Of a DNA stretch of 64,000 nucleotides, positions 8,038 to 17,340 are shown one piece after another. The stretch spans positions 21,271 to 85,270 of the forward strand of contig CBDCVJ010000033.1 in NCBI GenBank assembly GCA_965222975.1, in the 5' to 3' direction. The notes beneath the pieces are model-generated. The model saw only the letters and a program-made list of their open reading frames with translations, was not told the origin of the DNA and ran no database searches. The position numbers and the translations under genes are program-made. The first letter of the stretch is position 1. Each line of letters starts with the position of its first letter. The stretch is from UBA6168 sp965222975 (lineage in GTDB: Bacteria; Bacteroidota; Bacteroidia; Chitinophagales; Saprospiraceae).

Positions 8038-9942
8038 TCATTTGATTAATACAAAATCGCCTGATTCTCTTACAGATTGGCCATTCAGAAAGGTAATATC
8101 TATTAGATAGACATAAACTCCAACAGTCATGGGTTTTTCCTGGAACATCCCATCCCATCCCAGATCAATATTGTCGCTTTTAAATACCATTTCTCCCCAA
8201 CGGTCGAATACCTGCATTTGGAAATGGACAACCTCCAAGGAATAAGCATAAAAAATATCATTGATCCCATCCTGGTTCGGGGAAAAGGCATTGGGGACAT
8301 ACACATGAGCTGTACATCCAGTGGATATCGAGATGGTGTCACGGCTGATACAACCAAATTCATTGGCAACTTCTACCCAATGGATGCCATATTCTTCCAG
8401 CTTATAGTGACTGTCCGTCGAACCATCTTGCCACAGATAAAGCTCGTATTCGCCGGGATGCAAAATATTCGATATTGTTAAACAAAGAGCAGTATCTGTG
8501 CCGAGATTGGGTTGAGGGAGAGGGTTAACGAAAACATCGGTAAATGTATCGAGGCTGCATCCCAAGTAGTTGGTATATTTTAAAAAATAGCGACCTTCTT
8601 GTTCGATTTGGATATTTGGAAGAATAACATCGGCTTCTTCATATGAGTAGCTTAATGGACCATTCCACTGATAAGTGCCGGACTCTGGGGCGAAGGCATG
8701 GATGGTTAAGGTGTCACCAATGCAAAATGGGCTTGGGTTAAGAATCTGCATTTCATAATCAATAGGCGGTGAGATCAGCACCTCCGTTGGGTCGTTTAAA
8801 TACGGAGTAGTGGCATTATCGGATACTATTTCCATTGACAAACCGGTAGGAAATCCATGCATTACAGCTTGGTTATTCAAATACATTTGTTGGTCTAATC
8901 CTGCTGGGACTTTTGCCGATATCTGAAAGGATGAAGTACCGATTGGTATAGTCATATTTGTGATCTCAACATGTGCATGGCCCATCCCGCTGTTGCTGCT
9001 CAGGCTTCCACCAAAAAGGTCAGATGGGTTATTCACAAAGCTGAGTGGGGCAGGTAGGTTGTCCATAAAACTTGGGCCATGTATTGCATTTTGGCTACTG
9101 TTGATCATATAAAATGTGTAAACGAGGGTATCTCCCGCACAGGCATTTTCCTTGGAAACCATTTTAAACAAATCCATATAATACGGGCAAGAACAGGCAT
9201 CTATGCCACCTTCATTAGGAGGGCCATTTAATAAATAATTAAAAGCACCTGTTTGCTTATTTATTTGGTAAATTTTGTCATGAACAAAACCATATAAACC
9301 ACCTCGCACATCGAAAGATAACGCTCCTACCACAACAAAATCTTTGTACTCAACCCCAAATGCATTTACGGCCCCGGTGTATGGGTCGAGTGTTGCCAAC
9401 CTATGGGTGTGGCCATCAAAAAAATAGCATTGGCCAGAAATGGGGTCAAAGGCTATATCGCCCATGTTGGGGTTGCCAGTTCCAGTGCCATTTATATAAT
9501 ATTTGTCCGCCACTCCGAGTATGGTCGGAACTAATCCTGAAACATCTATGCGATAAACTTTTGCAGAATTGCCTGAAATGGTATATTCACCTTGAGGAGA
9601 AAAATCCGCTGCCCACAGCCCTCCGACTTCCAATCCAGGTATTTGTCCAATAGGTGTGAATTGCCAGTTTGCATCAATGCGCAATAATTTATCGCCTCCA
9701 TAAAAAGCATAAATGTAATTATCGGCTGGATTAAACCCCAGCCCATTACAGGCAGGTGATTCCTCGGCGATCAAATCAAAATTTAGGGTAGAAGTATTAA
9801 AGCGAAATAAATCAGTTTCATTTGCCCCAATGGAAAAGAAAAAAGCACCATCACAAATATGGGATTGCCCACTGGCTGTGGTTAAATTGATCGAAAAGAA
9901 AAAGAGAAGCAGTATTTTAAATGAATTGTGCATATTTTTCAA
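8038..9942 (-). CDS. T9SS type B sorting-domain surface protein with propeller and DUF11-like region
   Basis: 634 residues. The N-terminus has a signal peptide ending near TTASGQS. Residues of about 30-250 form propeller-type repeats (ADFSPQGEYTISGNSAKVYR, DIAFDPISGQCYFFDG). Residues 255-375 resemble a DUF11/cell-adhesion-type domain (DTLVYTFYMINSSQNA). Ig-like segments follow, and the C-terminal 85 residues are the gliding-motility-associated sorting domain (VPNAFSPNQDGINDIF, FDRWGEMVF). It is predicted to be exported by T9SS and tethered or released outside. It lies 11 bases downstream of plsC and may share its transcript. Ligand unknown. Confidence 0.85.
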   Translation of the reverse strand: MKNMHNSFKILLLFFFSINLTTASGQSHICDGAFFFSIGANETDLFRFNTSTLNFDLIAEESPACNGLGFNPADNYIYAFYGGDKLLRIDANWQFTPIGQIPGLEVGGLWAADFSPQGEYTISGNSAKVYRIDVSGLVPTILGVADKYYINGTGTGNPNMGDIAFDPISGQCYFFDGHTHRLATLDPYTGAVNAFGVEYKDFVVVGALSFDVRGGLYGFVHDKIYQINKQTGAFNYLLNGPPNEGGIDACSCPYYMDLFKMVSKENACAGDTLVYTFYMINSSQNAIHGPSFMDNLPAPLSFVNNPSDLFGGSLSSNSGMGHAHVEITNMTIPIGTSSFQISAKVPAGLDQQMYLNNQAVMHGFPTGLSMEIVSDNATTPYLNDPTEVLISPPIDYEMQILNPSPFCIGDTLTIHAFAPESGTYQWNGPLSYSYEEADVILPNIQIEQEGRYFLKYTNYLGCSLDTFTDVFVNPLPQPNLGTDTALCLTISNILHPGEYELYLWQDGSTDSHYKLEEYGIHWVEVANEFGCISRDTISISTGCTAHVYVPNAFSPNQDGINDIFYAYSLEVVHFQMQVFDRWGEMVFKSDNIDLGWDGMFQEKPMTVGVYVYLIDITFLNGQSVRESGDFVLIK

Positions 9943-9953
9943 AATATATCTGC

Positions 9954-10697
9954 TTAGTTATTTTGCTTCAACTCCTCTTTCATCACCTCTGCCACCCGGT
10001 CCGACAATATCTTCACATCGTTCTTGGTCAAACCTTCAACAGAAATGGGTTTGCTCCAAACCACTTTCACTTTTCCCGGCCAATAGTCGAGCCCTGCTGC
10101 AAGGCCGGAAATATGTTTCACTTGCACCAATGTTTGCACAGCAATGGGGTGGCCTGATTCGATGGCCATGAGGAATGCGCCTTTATGGAAAGGGAGTAAC
10201 GGATCTTGGGAGCGGTTGCGGGTGCCTTCTGCATTTAATTGGTAGAGGAAAACAGAATAGCCATTATCCAAAGCTTGAAGCATATCCGACATGCTTTTGG
10301 AACGGGAAGCCCGGTCACGGCGATCCACCAATACGCAGAGCTTTTTTACGATGAAGCCAAAAATGGGAACTTTTGTCAGTTCCTTCTTGGCGAGGTATTT
10401 ATATACGCCGGGAAAAGCTCGGGCATTGATCATGAAATCAAGCGTGGTAAGATGGTTACTGACAATGACATAGGTCTGTTTTGGGTCGAGGTTTTCTTTG
10501 CCTATTATTTCAAAGCGGATTAATGTCAGTGTAAAAAACAAGCGAGTATAAACCTGATGGCTGAACCAGATAATATATTTCGTCCAGCTATCCGGGAAAA
10601 GGAGGAAAGCGATCAAGAACAATGGCATCAGAATGATCCATAAAAGGAAAAAGACGATGATGCCGTACACTGCCCAAATTTTTCGGAGAATATTCAT
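9954..10697 (-). CDS. plsC: 1-acyl-sn-glycerol-3-phosphate acyltransferase (PlsC family)
   Basis: 247 residues with an N-terminal membrane hairpin (about 8-40). The acyltransferase motifs are in order: NHLTTLD (NHX4D catalytic pair) and a central AKKELTKVPIFGFIVKKL. The third motif reads NAEGTRNRSQ instead of the common FPEGTRS. It should acylate lysophosphatidic acid to phosphatidic acid at the inner membrane. Other PlsC-fold lysophospholipid or lipid acyltransferases cannot be excluded. The ATG at 10697 follows a short C/A-rich leader. A perfect 50-bp palindrome lies about 54 bases upstream of the start. Confidence 0.87.
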   Translation of the reverse strand: MNILRKIWAVYGIIVFFLLWIILMPLFLIAFLLFPDSWTKYIIWFSHQVYTRLFFTLTLIRFEIIGKENLDPKQTYVIVSNHLTTLDFMINARAFPGVYKYLAKKELTKVPIFGFIVKKLCVLVDRRDRASRSKSMSDMLQALDNGYSVFLYQLNAEGTRNRSQDPLLPFHKGAFLMAIESGHPIAVQTLVQVKHISGLAAGLDYWPGKVKVVWSKPISVEGLTKNDVKILSDRVAEVMKEELKQNN

Positions 10698-10750
10698 TCA
10701 ATCGGTGGTTGTTTTTCGAGGCAAAGGTCAATAAAATTCAAACGCAAATG

Positions 10751-10800
10751 CAAATGCAAAACGCTTTTTCCCGATATCGGGAAAAAGCGTTTTGCATTTG
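10751..10800. repeat. Perfect 50-bp palindrome without spacer, TCCCGAT core
   Basis: Each 25-base half is the exact reverse complement of the other, centred between 10775 and 10776 (centre ttcccgatatcgggaa). It lies between the end of the alpha/beta hydrolase gene (10815) and the start of plsC, both on the minus strand. It can act as a terminator-type hairpin for the hydrolase transcript: on the minus strand the stem is preceded by an A-run and includes T-runs. The T-run plus TCCCGAT core recurs in hairpins at 13451, 44111 and 52222. Confidence 0.9.
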
Positions 10801-10814
10801 TATTTGAACTTAGG

Positions 10815-11888
10815 TCATTTATATTTTCCTACAAAGTCCAAGATCAATTTTACAACTTCTTCCGTCTTAGAATCAGGCGGCGAATGCCCACAATTTTCCA
10901 ATACATGCAAAGATTTATCATTTTCAGGTGTACCCAATTTTTGAAACATTTCCTCTCCTAAACTGGGTGGTACAATAAAATCATATTCTCCCCAGATTAA
11001 TAAGGTTGGCACTTTTATATGGGGTAGTTGGTCTGTTAACGGCGCATCCAATATTTCTTGCCAGATGTTGCTTCTGTTTACCTGAATAGAATTAGTGAAT
11101 TGTGAAATAATACTATAGTCGCCCAAAAATGTACTGAAGAACTCCGAAGATGAAGGCGATCTACCGTCAATCAAACCATCTTTTGTGGCATAAATCTCTG
11201 CCTTGCCAGCCACGTTATTTACCTCTAAGGATTTGTCTTTGTCTATATAAGTCGAATCTGTTTTGTTGACAAAATCAATAATGGATTCCCAATCGTTTTT
11301 TATACGAGTATTTGCAAATATTTGCTCCTTGGCCACGGACTTCATTAATTTCAGTGCATCTTTCGTCAGCTTGCCTATGTTGTGTGCACCGTCCACATCT
11401 ATCCAACCTTTTATTTTTTCCTGGTTTTCTTTTTTTACCAAAAAAGCATTGCCTAAATACCCTCCCCAACTATGCCCCATTAAAAATATGGCAATGTCTT
11501 TACCATAGCGGTGACGCAATAAATCAATGGCCAGACCAAGGTCTTCAATCATTACTTCTTTTGAAAAATGTTTGATGTCGAAATGACCACGAGCGTTGCC
11601 TGCCATCCGCTGATCCCAATAAGCCACGGCATATTTTTCCTCCAATGAGTCAGAAAAACCACTGTTCATCTCGTTATAATTTTTAGCACTTCCTCCTGGG
11701 CCTCCATGCAATAAGAGGATAAAAGTTTTGGATTGGGAATTTCCTTCAACAAGTATGGGCATTTGTGCTCCTTTATTTTCCAGCCATAACAGGTCAGAAA
11801 TATTTGATCCAAGTATTTCTTCTTTTTTGCAGTTGGAAAAAATAATGGAGATAAAAAGGAAAAATGAAATAATGCTTGGCTTTTTCAT
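10815..11888 (-). CDS. Alpha/beta-hydrolase lipoprotein (proline iminopeptidase-like)
   Basis: 357 residues starting with a lipoprotein-type signal peptide (hydrophobic stretch, then IIFSNCKKE; lipidation Cys near residue 20). The hydrolase fold is complete: oxyanion motif LLHGGPGG, nucleophile elbow GHSWGG, acid WGEYDFIVP and base ENCGHSPP. The HGGPG motif is typical of the S33 proline-iminopeptidase group, but many esterases and lactonases share it, so substrate is uncertain. It overlaps the upstream beta-barrel gene by 4 bases (ATGA), so the two are translationally coupled. Confidence 0.83.
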   Translation of the reverse strand: MKKPSIISFFLFISIIFSNCKKEEILGSNISDLLWLENKGAQMPILVEGNSQSKTFILLLHGGPGGSAKNYNEMNSGFSDSLEEKYAVAYWDQRMAGNARGHFDIKHFSKEVMIEDLGLAIDLLRHRYGKDIAIFLMGHSWGGYLGNAFLVKKENQEKIKGWIDVDGAHNIGKLTKDALKLMKSVAKEQIFANTRIKNDWESIIDFVNKTDSTYIDKDKSLEVNNVAGKAEIYATKDGLIDGRSPSSSEFFSTFLGDYSIISQFTNSIQVNRSNIWQEILDAPLTDQLPHIKVPTLLIWGEYDFIVPPSLGEEMFQKLGTPENDKSLHVLENCGHSPPDSKTEEVVKLILDFVGKYK

Positions 11889-12535
11889 CGGTTGTTCTTT
11901 TTTGTATTTTTAAAATTGATTTTTGAAATTATGCCAATTTCAATCGCTGGATTTATTTTAATACCTGAACTATAAGGTATTTCGAACAAAACAGAAGGTT
12001 TAATAAAATACCGCATATCCACATTTTTAAAGGCCCTAATGTTTTTTCCCCATGCCAAGGAAAGAGAAGGCATAAATGCATTTCCGTTTCCGTTTATTTT
12101 TTCGAAAGAATCATTTTCTTGTTGAAAAGTGGTGCCAAACAATTGGTATCGGAAATAACCCAATCCAACAGATAATTCAAGGTGCTTATATTTATGCGTA
12201 CTAAATGATTTGTTTTTTATCCGATGCCAAGTTAGTTCAGTATTCAATAAAAAACCATTGTGGTCTTTGTAGTGATGGTAAAAAGAAAAATTACTGCCGA
12301 TTTTAAGGTAATGCAGTTTTGTCAAAATATATTGACCATTTTTCCGGTGAGACTTTTCTATATATTTTTTTTTACCTGAAAAAGGAAAAGCCATTCCAAC
12401 GCTCATGCCGGGTCGGAATAAATTATTGCCAAAATAAGAGACTTTCAATTCAGGTAGATGACCAGTAGATGATTGGGAATGCCCTGTCATTTTGTACGAA
12501 AACAGAATGATAAAAATTAACAAGATTTTTCTCAT
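11885..12535 (-). CDS. Predicted secreted or outer-membrane beta-barrel protein
   Basis: 216 residues with a signal peptide (MRKILLIFIILFSYK, cleavage near SQSS). The mature part alternates aromatic and polar residues (FYHHYKDHNGFLLNTELTWH, YFRYQLFGTTF), the pattern of a small outer-membrane beta-barrel. I do not recognise a family. The last codons overlap the start of the downstream hydrolase lipoprotein by 4 bases, so both envelope proteins are probably made together. Rather AT-rich. Confidence 0.6.
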   Translation of the reverse strand: MRKILLIFIILFSYKMTGHSQSSTGHLPELKVSYFGNNLFRPGMSVGMAFPFSGKKKYIEKSHRKNGQYILTKLHYLKIGSNFSFYHHYKDHNGFLLNTELTWHRIKNKSFSTHKYKHLELSVGLGYFRYQLFGTTFQQENDSFEKINGNGNAFMPSLSLAWGKNIRAFKNVDMRYFIKPSVLFEIPYSSGIKINPAIEIGIISKINFKNTKKNNR

Positions 12536-12626
12536 GATAAATTTGTGTTTACCTAAAAGCGATTTAAAATTAGGTTTCCCTACTTTCTTTTTATTAAAAA
12601 TAAGTTAAGAGCCATGCATTGTTGAA

Positions 12627-12668
12627 AAGCAAAAGCCCCATCAGAATTTACTGATGGGGCTTTTGCTT
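12627..12668 (-). terminator. Rho-independent-type terminator of the LysM/BON gene
   Basis: An 18-bp perfect stem (12627-12644 against 12651-12668) with loop aattta. The core is aagccccatcag and both ends are A/T-rich. It starts 16 bases past the stop codon of the minus-strand LysM/BON gene. Confidence 0.85.
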
Positions 12669-12683
12669 GCTGCATAATTTCAA

Positions 12684-13184
12684 TCAATCCTTTGGCGGAA
12701 TCCTCAGCACTTGTCCTGGATATATTTTATCGGGATCGCTCAGCATTGGTGTATTGGCATTAAAGATTTTCATATAATCCTTGTAACTGCCATAATGCGC
12801 CTTGGCGATCTTGGAAAGGGAATCACCGCTTTTTACGGTATAGAAGGTTGCTTCTGGCTCGGGAGTAACAACAGAAAGGCGGTCGTCCACCGTGGCTATG
12901 CCATAGACATTGCCTGCAGCAAGTACCACTTTTTCCCTTTCGGACTGTGTTTCGACAGTACCAAAAACGGTGGCCTTGTCGTCATCCACGTCCACACTAA
13001 GATTGTCCACCTTAAGGCCGAGCGAAGCGATTTGGTTGGTGATCCGCATGGCCATTTGAGTGTTTTCCAGTTCTTCCATAGCATTGTTGCTTGGAGCGGT
13101 AGGAGTTGGAACCGTTTTGCTTTTTTTGGCGCTGGCGCCTGCAAGCGCTGCGCCTGCCGTTTTTAAGAAAGAAAATAAACCCAT
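12684..13184 (-). CDS. BON and LysM domain protein (Kbp/YgaU-like)
   Basis: 166 residues. The order is a short N-terminal segment, a BON domain (about 45-105: IASLGLKVDNLSVDVDDDKA, VDDRL), then a C-terminal LysM domain (about 113-163: YTVKSGDSLSKIAKAHYG, IYPGQVLRIP). This BON-LysM order and size match E. coli Kbp (YgaU), a cytoplasmic K+-binding stress protein. There is no signal peptide, which agrees with that location. The opening MGLFSFLKTAGAAL is also family-like. Monocistronic, with a good terminator downstream. Confidence 0.87.
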   Translation of the reverse strand: MGLFSFLKTAGAALAGASAKKSKTVPTPTAPSNNAMEELENTQMAMRITNQIASLGLKVDNLSVDVDDDKATVFGTVETQSEREKVVLAAGNVYGIATVDDRLSVVTPEPEATFYTVKSGDSLSKIAKAHYGSYKDYMKIFNANTPMLSDPDKIYPGQVLRIPPKD

Positions 13185-13389
13185 TTGTTCAAGTTTTTTT
13201 GTTGTGTAAAAAATTGGTTCATATAGACTTTATTTCGGTAGACGGTTGACCGCACCTCTTACTAATAAACTTCGAAATAAAGCCTTATACAAAGTAGTTC
13301 ATGTCTAACATGAATGGTTTTGTTCAAGGCAAATGTAAAGAATATGTTTAGGGTTGTTAATTTGAGAAGGCAAAAGTGAAGTTATTTAA

Positions 13390-13589
13390 GCATCAGGGCC
13401 AGCAATTCTCGCTATTAAAAAAATTGAAATATGTGGAGAAGAAAACAAGAGGAGAGAGGTGTGTTTTTTTGTCCCGATTGAAATCGGGACAAAAAAACAC
13501 ACCTCTCTCCAAAAGTCATCTTCCCTTTTGCCTCAAAGAATGGCTTTCATATTTCAAAAAAACTAATAGCGAGAATTGCTGCATCAGGG
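13390..13589. mobile_element. MITE-like nested inverted repeat with 8-9 bp direct repeat
   Basis: Terminal inverted repeats agcaattctcgctatta (13401-13417) and its exact complement (13564-13580) are flanked by the direct repeat gcatcaggg (13390-13398 and 13581-13589). On the left, two extra bases separate repeat and terminus. A second inverted pair (13424-13433 against 13548-13557) and a strong central hairpin (13451-13510, ggagagaggtgtg arms, gtcccgat core) lie inside. It has no credible ORF. It sits in the 824-bp gap upstream of secDF. Confidence 0.6.
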
Positions 13590-14008
13590 TGGAACATATT
13601 ATAAATTGTCATGATTTTTGAAACCTATTTGGGAATTGTATCCAAAATCAAATCCGCAGTCATGGATTTGGTTAGAATTTTATCCTTCCTTTTCCTATTT
13701 CCGAACTTATTCAAGTGTTGAAACAAAAGCATATGATTTGAGTTAAAAGCGTATATTTGCCGAGTTTTTTCAAAGGGCAATAGAAAATTAATTTTCCAAA
13801 AACATAAGTTACTGATTTTTAGGCATTTAAGTTACTGATTAAAAATCTTTACCAAGTGTTTTTTCTGCCATAATTATTTAAGTAAAACTGCTGGGGTGGG
13901 TTAAGTGATGTGTTGATTTCAGCGACAGGATAGTAGTCCAGTGACAATTTCACCAATTTACTTACTGAACGACAGTCCTCCATACCCTGCACAAAAAAAT
14001 TGCTTGTC
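13590..14008 (+). other. Non-coding region upstream of secDF
   Basis: No gene is seen. It contains a possible Bacteroidota -7 box TATATTTG at 13752-13759, without a well-spaced -33 TTG, which would give a leader of about 240 bases. It also holds a 13-bp direct repeat taagttactgatt at 13805-13817 and 13828-13840. Farther left, 13185-13389 holds a weak 10-bp inverted repeat (13228-13237 against 13273-13282) and the small hairpin ttcatgtctaacatgaa at about 13299, with nothing coding. Confidence 0.4.
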
Positions 14009-17000
14009 ATGCAAGGAAAAGGAATTGTAAAGTTTTTCCTCATAGCCTTAACGGTTGTTTCTGTTATCCAATTTATGTACGTGATCCCAACGAACAGGGT
14101 AGAAAACCAAGCTGAGGAATATGCTATATCCCGTTGTGAATCAGGGGATAATGGGTGTGTCAAAGTGCAAAGAGCTGCTTATCTTGATTCTATTTCTTCC
14201 GAGACTGTTTGGAGCATCCCGCTTTTGAAATCTTACACTTATCAGGAATTGAAGGCCCGCCAACTGAATTTTGGACTTGACCTGAAAGGAGGTATGAGTG
14301 TATTGATGCAGGTTGACTTGAGGGATTTCCTTAGATCAATGGCTGGAAATACACAAGATTCCAATTTGGAGAAAGCCATGACAATGGCCACGGAAGCACA
14401 AAAAAGTGACCAGTCCAATTATATTAACTTGTTTGTGGAAGCATGGCAATCGGTAGCACCTAATAAACCTTTAAATAGCCTTTTTAAAAGGAACGATTCA
14501 TTGTCGGATAGGGTAAATGCCAATACTTCAGATAGTGAAATGGCCACTGTTCTCAGAGAAGAAGCGGACAAAGCGGTTGACAATACCTTTAAATTATTGC
14601 GTGAAAGGATTGACAAAATGGGGGTCATTGGACCAACCGTTTCATTGGACAAGGCCCGTGACTTGATTCTCGTTGAATTGCCAGGCGTTGAAAACCCTAA
14701 ACGGGCACGTGAATACCTACAGGCTGCTGCTAAGTTGGAATTTTGGAATGTTTACCGCATAACTGACCCAAAAGTCCAGGACTATTTTAGGGCAGCTAAT
14801 GAAAAGCTCCGCAAAATGGAGGAAGGTGAAACACTGGACGATGGATCAACTACTATCTCCGACGATGAGCCTATCCTTGTGGGGGATGATTCCCTTTCCG
14901 TTGATTCCACTGGTATTGCATCATTAAATGATTCTACCCAAATAGATACAGGTGGTATTGCTTCTCTTGACTCACCGGACCTACTTGGGGAACAAGGGCC
15001 CCTTTTCGATATTTTCACGCTGAACAATGGCTCTTATGGGCTTGCCCCAGTTGGTACAGCAGAAAAGAATAAGAGAAAGGCCATTGACAAGATGTTGAAG
15101 AAACCGGGTGTCAAGGAAATATTCCCGCAAAATATGCTGTTGCTGTGGAGCCGTACACCAGCCAAAAATAACGAAGGTCTTGAAACCGATCTTTACGAAC
15201 TGTACGCAATAAAGAAAGAACCAGGCACAAACAAAGCTCCACTTGAAGGGGACTTGGTGACAAATGCTTTCGCCAGCCCTGACCCAACTACAGGAGAGTT
15301 GACTATTAGTTTGGAAATGAACCAAGAAGGCGCCATGATATGGGGCCAGATGACCACTAAAGCCGCTCAGGACAACAACCGGGAGATCGCAATCGTATTA
15401 GATAGTTCTGTTGTCTCCGCCCCTCGTGTTAATGATGCCATTACTTCGGGCAGGTCTGCCATTACAGGTTCTTTTTCCGTGCAGGAAGCACAGGACATTG
15501 CCAATATCCTCGAAATTGGGAAGTTGCCTACAGGAACACAGGTGATCCATGAATCTTTGGTTGGCCCATCTTTGGGAGAAAAAAATATCAAGACCAGTTT
15601 GACGGCTCTGATGGCTGGTTTCCTTTTGGTTCTGGCATTTATGATATTCTACTATGGCAGTGCTGGTGTGGTTTCCATCATAGTTCTGTTTTTGAACGTG
15701 ATTTTCATGATAGGTGCCATAGCTTCAATTGGAACTGTATTGACTTTGCCTGGTATTGCAGGTATCATATTGACCATTGGTATGGCCGTTGATGCGAACG
15801 TGATTATTTATGAACGTGTGAGGGAAGAATTGAGGGCTGGCAAGTCTTTGGTCATGGCGATGAAAGATGGTTACAAACATTCTTACTCTGCCATTATTGA
15901 TGGTAACGTAACCACTTTCCTGACAGCTATTGTCCTTTTTGTTTTTGGGCTTGGCCCAGTCAAAGGTTTTGCTGTTGTTTTGATGATCGGTATTCTATCT
16001 ACCTTGTTCACAGCTGTTATGGTAAGCCGTTTCATATTCGAATGGTGGCTTGAAAAAGGCAACACAGTTAGCTTTTGGACAAATGCAACTAAGAATGTAT
16101 TGGCACATGTGAACGTAGATTGGATGGCCAAGAGGAAGCAGTTTTACGTCTTATCTGCCGTTGTTATTGGTATGGGGATAGTTTCTTTCTTCGTCCGGGG
16201 ATTTGATTTAGGTGTTGAATTTAAAGGCGGGTATTCCTATAATGTTGAGTTTGTTTCCGACAAAGCTATTTCAGCAGATGAAATTCGGACAGCCTTGGCT
16301 GATGATTTTGGAAGAGAACCAACTGTCAAGGCTGTTGACACAGAAAACACTTACAACATCGTTACCGACTATCTCATTGAAAGTGATGAGAAAGATGCCC
16401 CTGGATTGGTGATGGACAAGATGCACAGTGGTTTGGGCGAATTCATCGGTGGTAGTTCGGTCGAAGAATTCAAGAACCCTGACACCCAAGGTAAAACGCA
16501 TGTTACCTCATTCAGTAAGGTAAGCCCAACGGTGGCCGATGACCTGAGGGATAGCGCCTATGAGGCCGTTATTTTTGGTTTACTTGCGATATTCCTCTAT
16601 ATCTTAATCCGTTTCTCAAGATGGCAATACAGCTTGGGCGCAGTAATCGCCACCACCCACGATGCTCTGGTTGTTGTGTCCCTATTTTCTTTGTTGTACG
16701 GCTTTTTGCCATTCCCCATGGAAATTGATCAGGCGTTCATTGCTGCCATCTTGACCATCATTGGATACTCAGTAAACGATACGGTGATCGTCTATGACCG
16801 TATCCGGGAGTATTTTGGGCTGTATCCCGATAAAGAGAAAAACGAAGTCATCAACATGGCGATCAACAGTACCATGAGCCGAACGGTCATCACTGGGGTC
16901 ACCACTCTGATCACTGTATTCCTCCTTTGGATATTCGGTAGCGGAAGCATCAAAGGTTTTGCCTTTGCGTTGGTGATTGGTGTGATCGTGGGTACCTATT

Positions 17001-17140
17001 CTTCCATCTTTATTGCATCCCCAGTTATGTCTGATCTTTCAAAAGCGGATATCAGAATCACCCAGAAGCCGTCTAAAGGCAGCAAAAAAGACAGGAAATC
17101 ATTTACCCGGTCAAAAGCAAAAGCATCGCAAAAAGCTTAA
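14009..17140 (+). CDS. secDF: Fused protein translocase subunit SecDF
   Basis: The ATG at 14009 (MQGKGIVKFF) is preferred over a TTG three codons upstream and matches Bacteroidota SecDF starts. The 1043-residue product is an inner-membrane RND-type protein that uses proton motive force to pull substrates from SecYEG on the periplasmic side. The SecD half has FGLDLKGGMSVLMQVDL and later GMAVDANVIIYERVREEL. The SecF half starts near residue 705 with GFDLGVEFKGG and has IGYSVNDTVIVYDRIREYF. An acidic Ser/Asp-rich insert lies at about residues 271-334 in the first periplasmic region. The tail is basic. A good terminator follows. Confidence 0.97.
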   Translation: MQGKGIVKFFLIALTVVSVIQFMYVIPTNRVENQAEEYAISRCESGDNGCVKVQRAAYLDSISSETVWSIPLLKSYTYQELKARQLNFGLDLKGGMSVLMQVDLRDFLRSMAGNTQDSNLEKAMTMATEAQKSDQSNYINLFVEAWQSVAPNKPLNSLFKRNDSLSDRVNANTSDSEMATVLREEADKAVDNTFKLLRERIDKMGVIGPTVSLDKARDLILVELPGVENPKRAREYLQAAAKLEFWNVYRITDPKVQDYFRAANEKLRKMEEGETLDDGSTTISDDEPILVGDDSLSVDSTGIASLNDSTQIDTGGIASLDSPDLLGEQGPLFDIFTLNNGSYGLAPVGTAEKNKRKAIDKMLKKPGVKEIFPQNMLLLWSRTPAKNNEGLETDLYELYAIKKEPGTNKAPLEGDLVTNAFASPDPTTGELTISLEMNQEGAMIWGQMTTKAAQDNNREIAIVLDSSVVSAPRVNDAITSGRSAITGSFSVQEAQDIANILEIGKLPTGTQVIHESLVGPSLGEKNIKTSLTALMAGFLLVLAFMIFYYGSAGVVSIIVLFLNVIFMIGAIASIGTVLTLPGIAGIILTIGMAVDANVIIYERVREELRAGKSLVMAMKDGYKHSYSAIIDGNVTTFLTAIVLFVFGLGPVKGFAVVLMIGILSTLFTAVMVSRFIFEWWLEKGNTVSFWTNATKNVLAHVNVDWMAKRKQFYVLSAVVIGMGIVSFFVRGFDLGVEFKGGYSYNVEFVSDKAISADEIRTALADDFGREPTVKAVDTENTYNIVTDYLIESDEKDAPGLVMDKMHSGLGEFIGGSSVEEFKNPDTQGKTHVTSFSKVSPTVADDLRDSAYEAVIFGLLAIFLYILIRFSRWQYSLGAVIATTHDALVVVSLFSLLYGFLPFPMEIDQAFIAAILTIIGYSVNDTVIVYDRIREYFGLYPDKEKNEVINMAINSTMSRTVITGVTTLITVFLLWIFGSGSIKGFAFALVIGVIVGTYSSIFIASPVMSDLSKADIRITQKPSKGSKKDRKSFTRSKAKASQKA

Positions 17141-17159
17141 GCTAATTTGGATATATTGT

Positions 17160-17193
17160 AAAGGCCCTGTGCAATTGAATGCACAGGGCCTTT
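17160..17193 (+). terminator. Terminator of secDF
   Basis: A 13-bp perfect stem (aaaggccctgtgc at 17160-17172, complement at 17181-17193) with an 8-base loop, 20 bases past the secDF stop. The T-tract is short (ttt). Confidence 0.85.
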
Positions 17194-17240
17194 CGTAAAA
17201 TTTTCATCCTTCTCGCATTTTCATTCTTTTCGGGCATATT

Positions 17241-17248
17241 TACTTTTG
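17241..17248 (+). promoter_or_regulatory. Candidate Bacteroidota -7 promoter box
   Basis: TACTTTTG fits the TAnnTTTG consensus of the Bacteroidota primary sigma factor, about 93 bases upstream of the PAP2-like lipoprotein start. No clear -33 TTG is seen at the right spacing, so support is limited. Confidence 0.35.
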
Positions 17249-17340
17249 CGCTATATTTCCCCATAAACCAAACAAAGCTTTTCTCTTTTCGTACACCTCA
17301 TCATTTTGTAGTCATTTCTTGTTCTTAAATTCACCTTTTT

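Noticed and set aside
13376..13621. 81-residue plus-strand frame across the element upstream of secDF
   Set aside because: It runs through the nested inverted repeat, so its sequence is fixed by the palindrome; no domain, and no start context.
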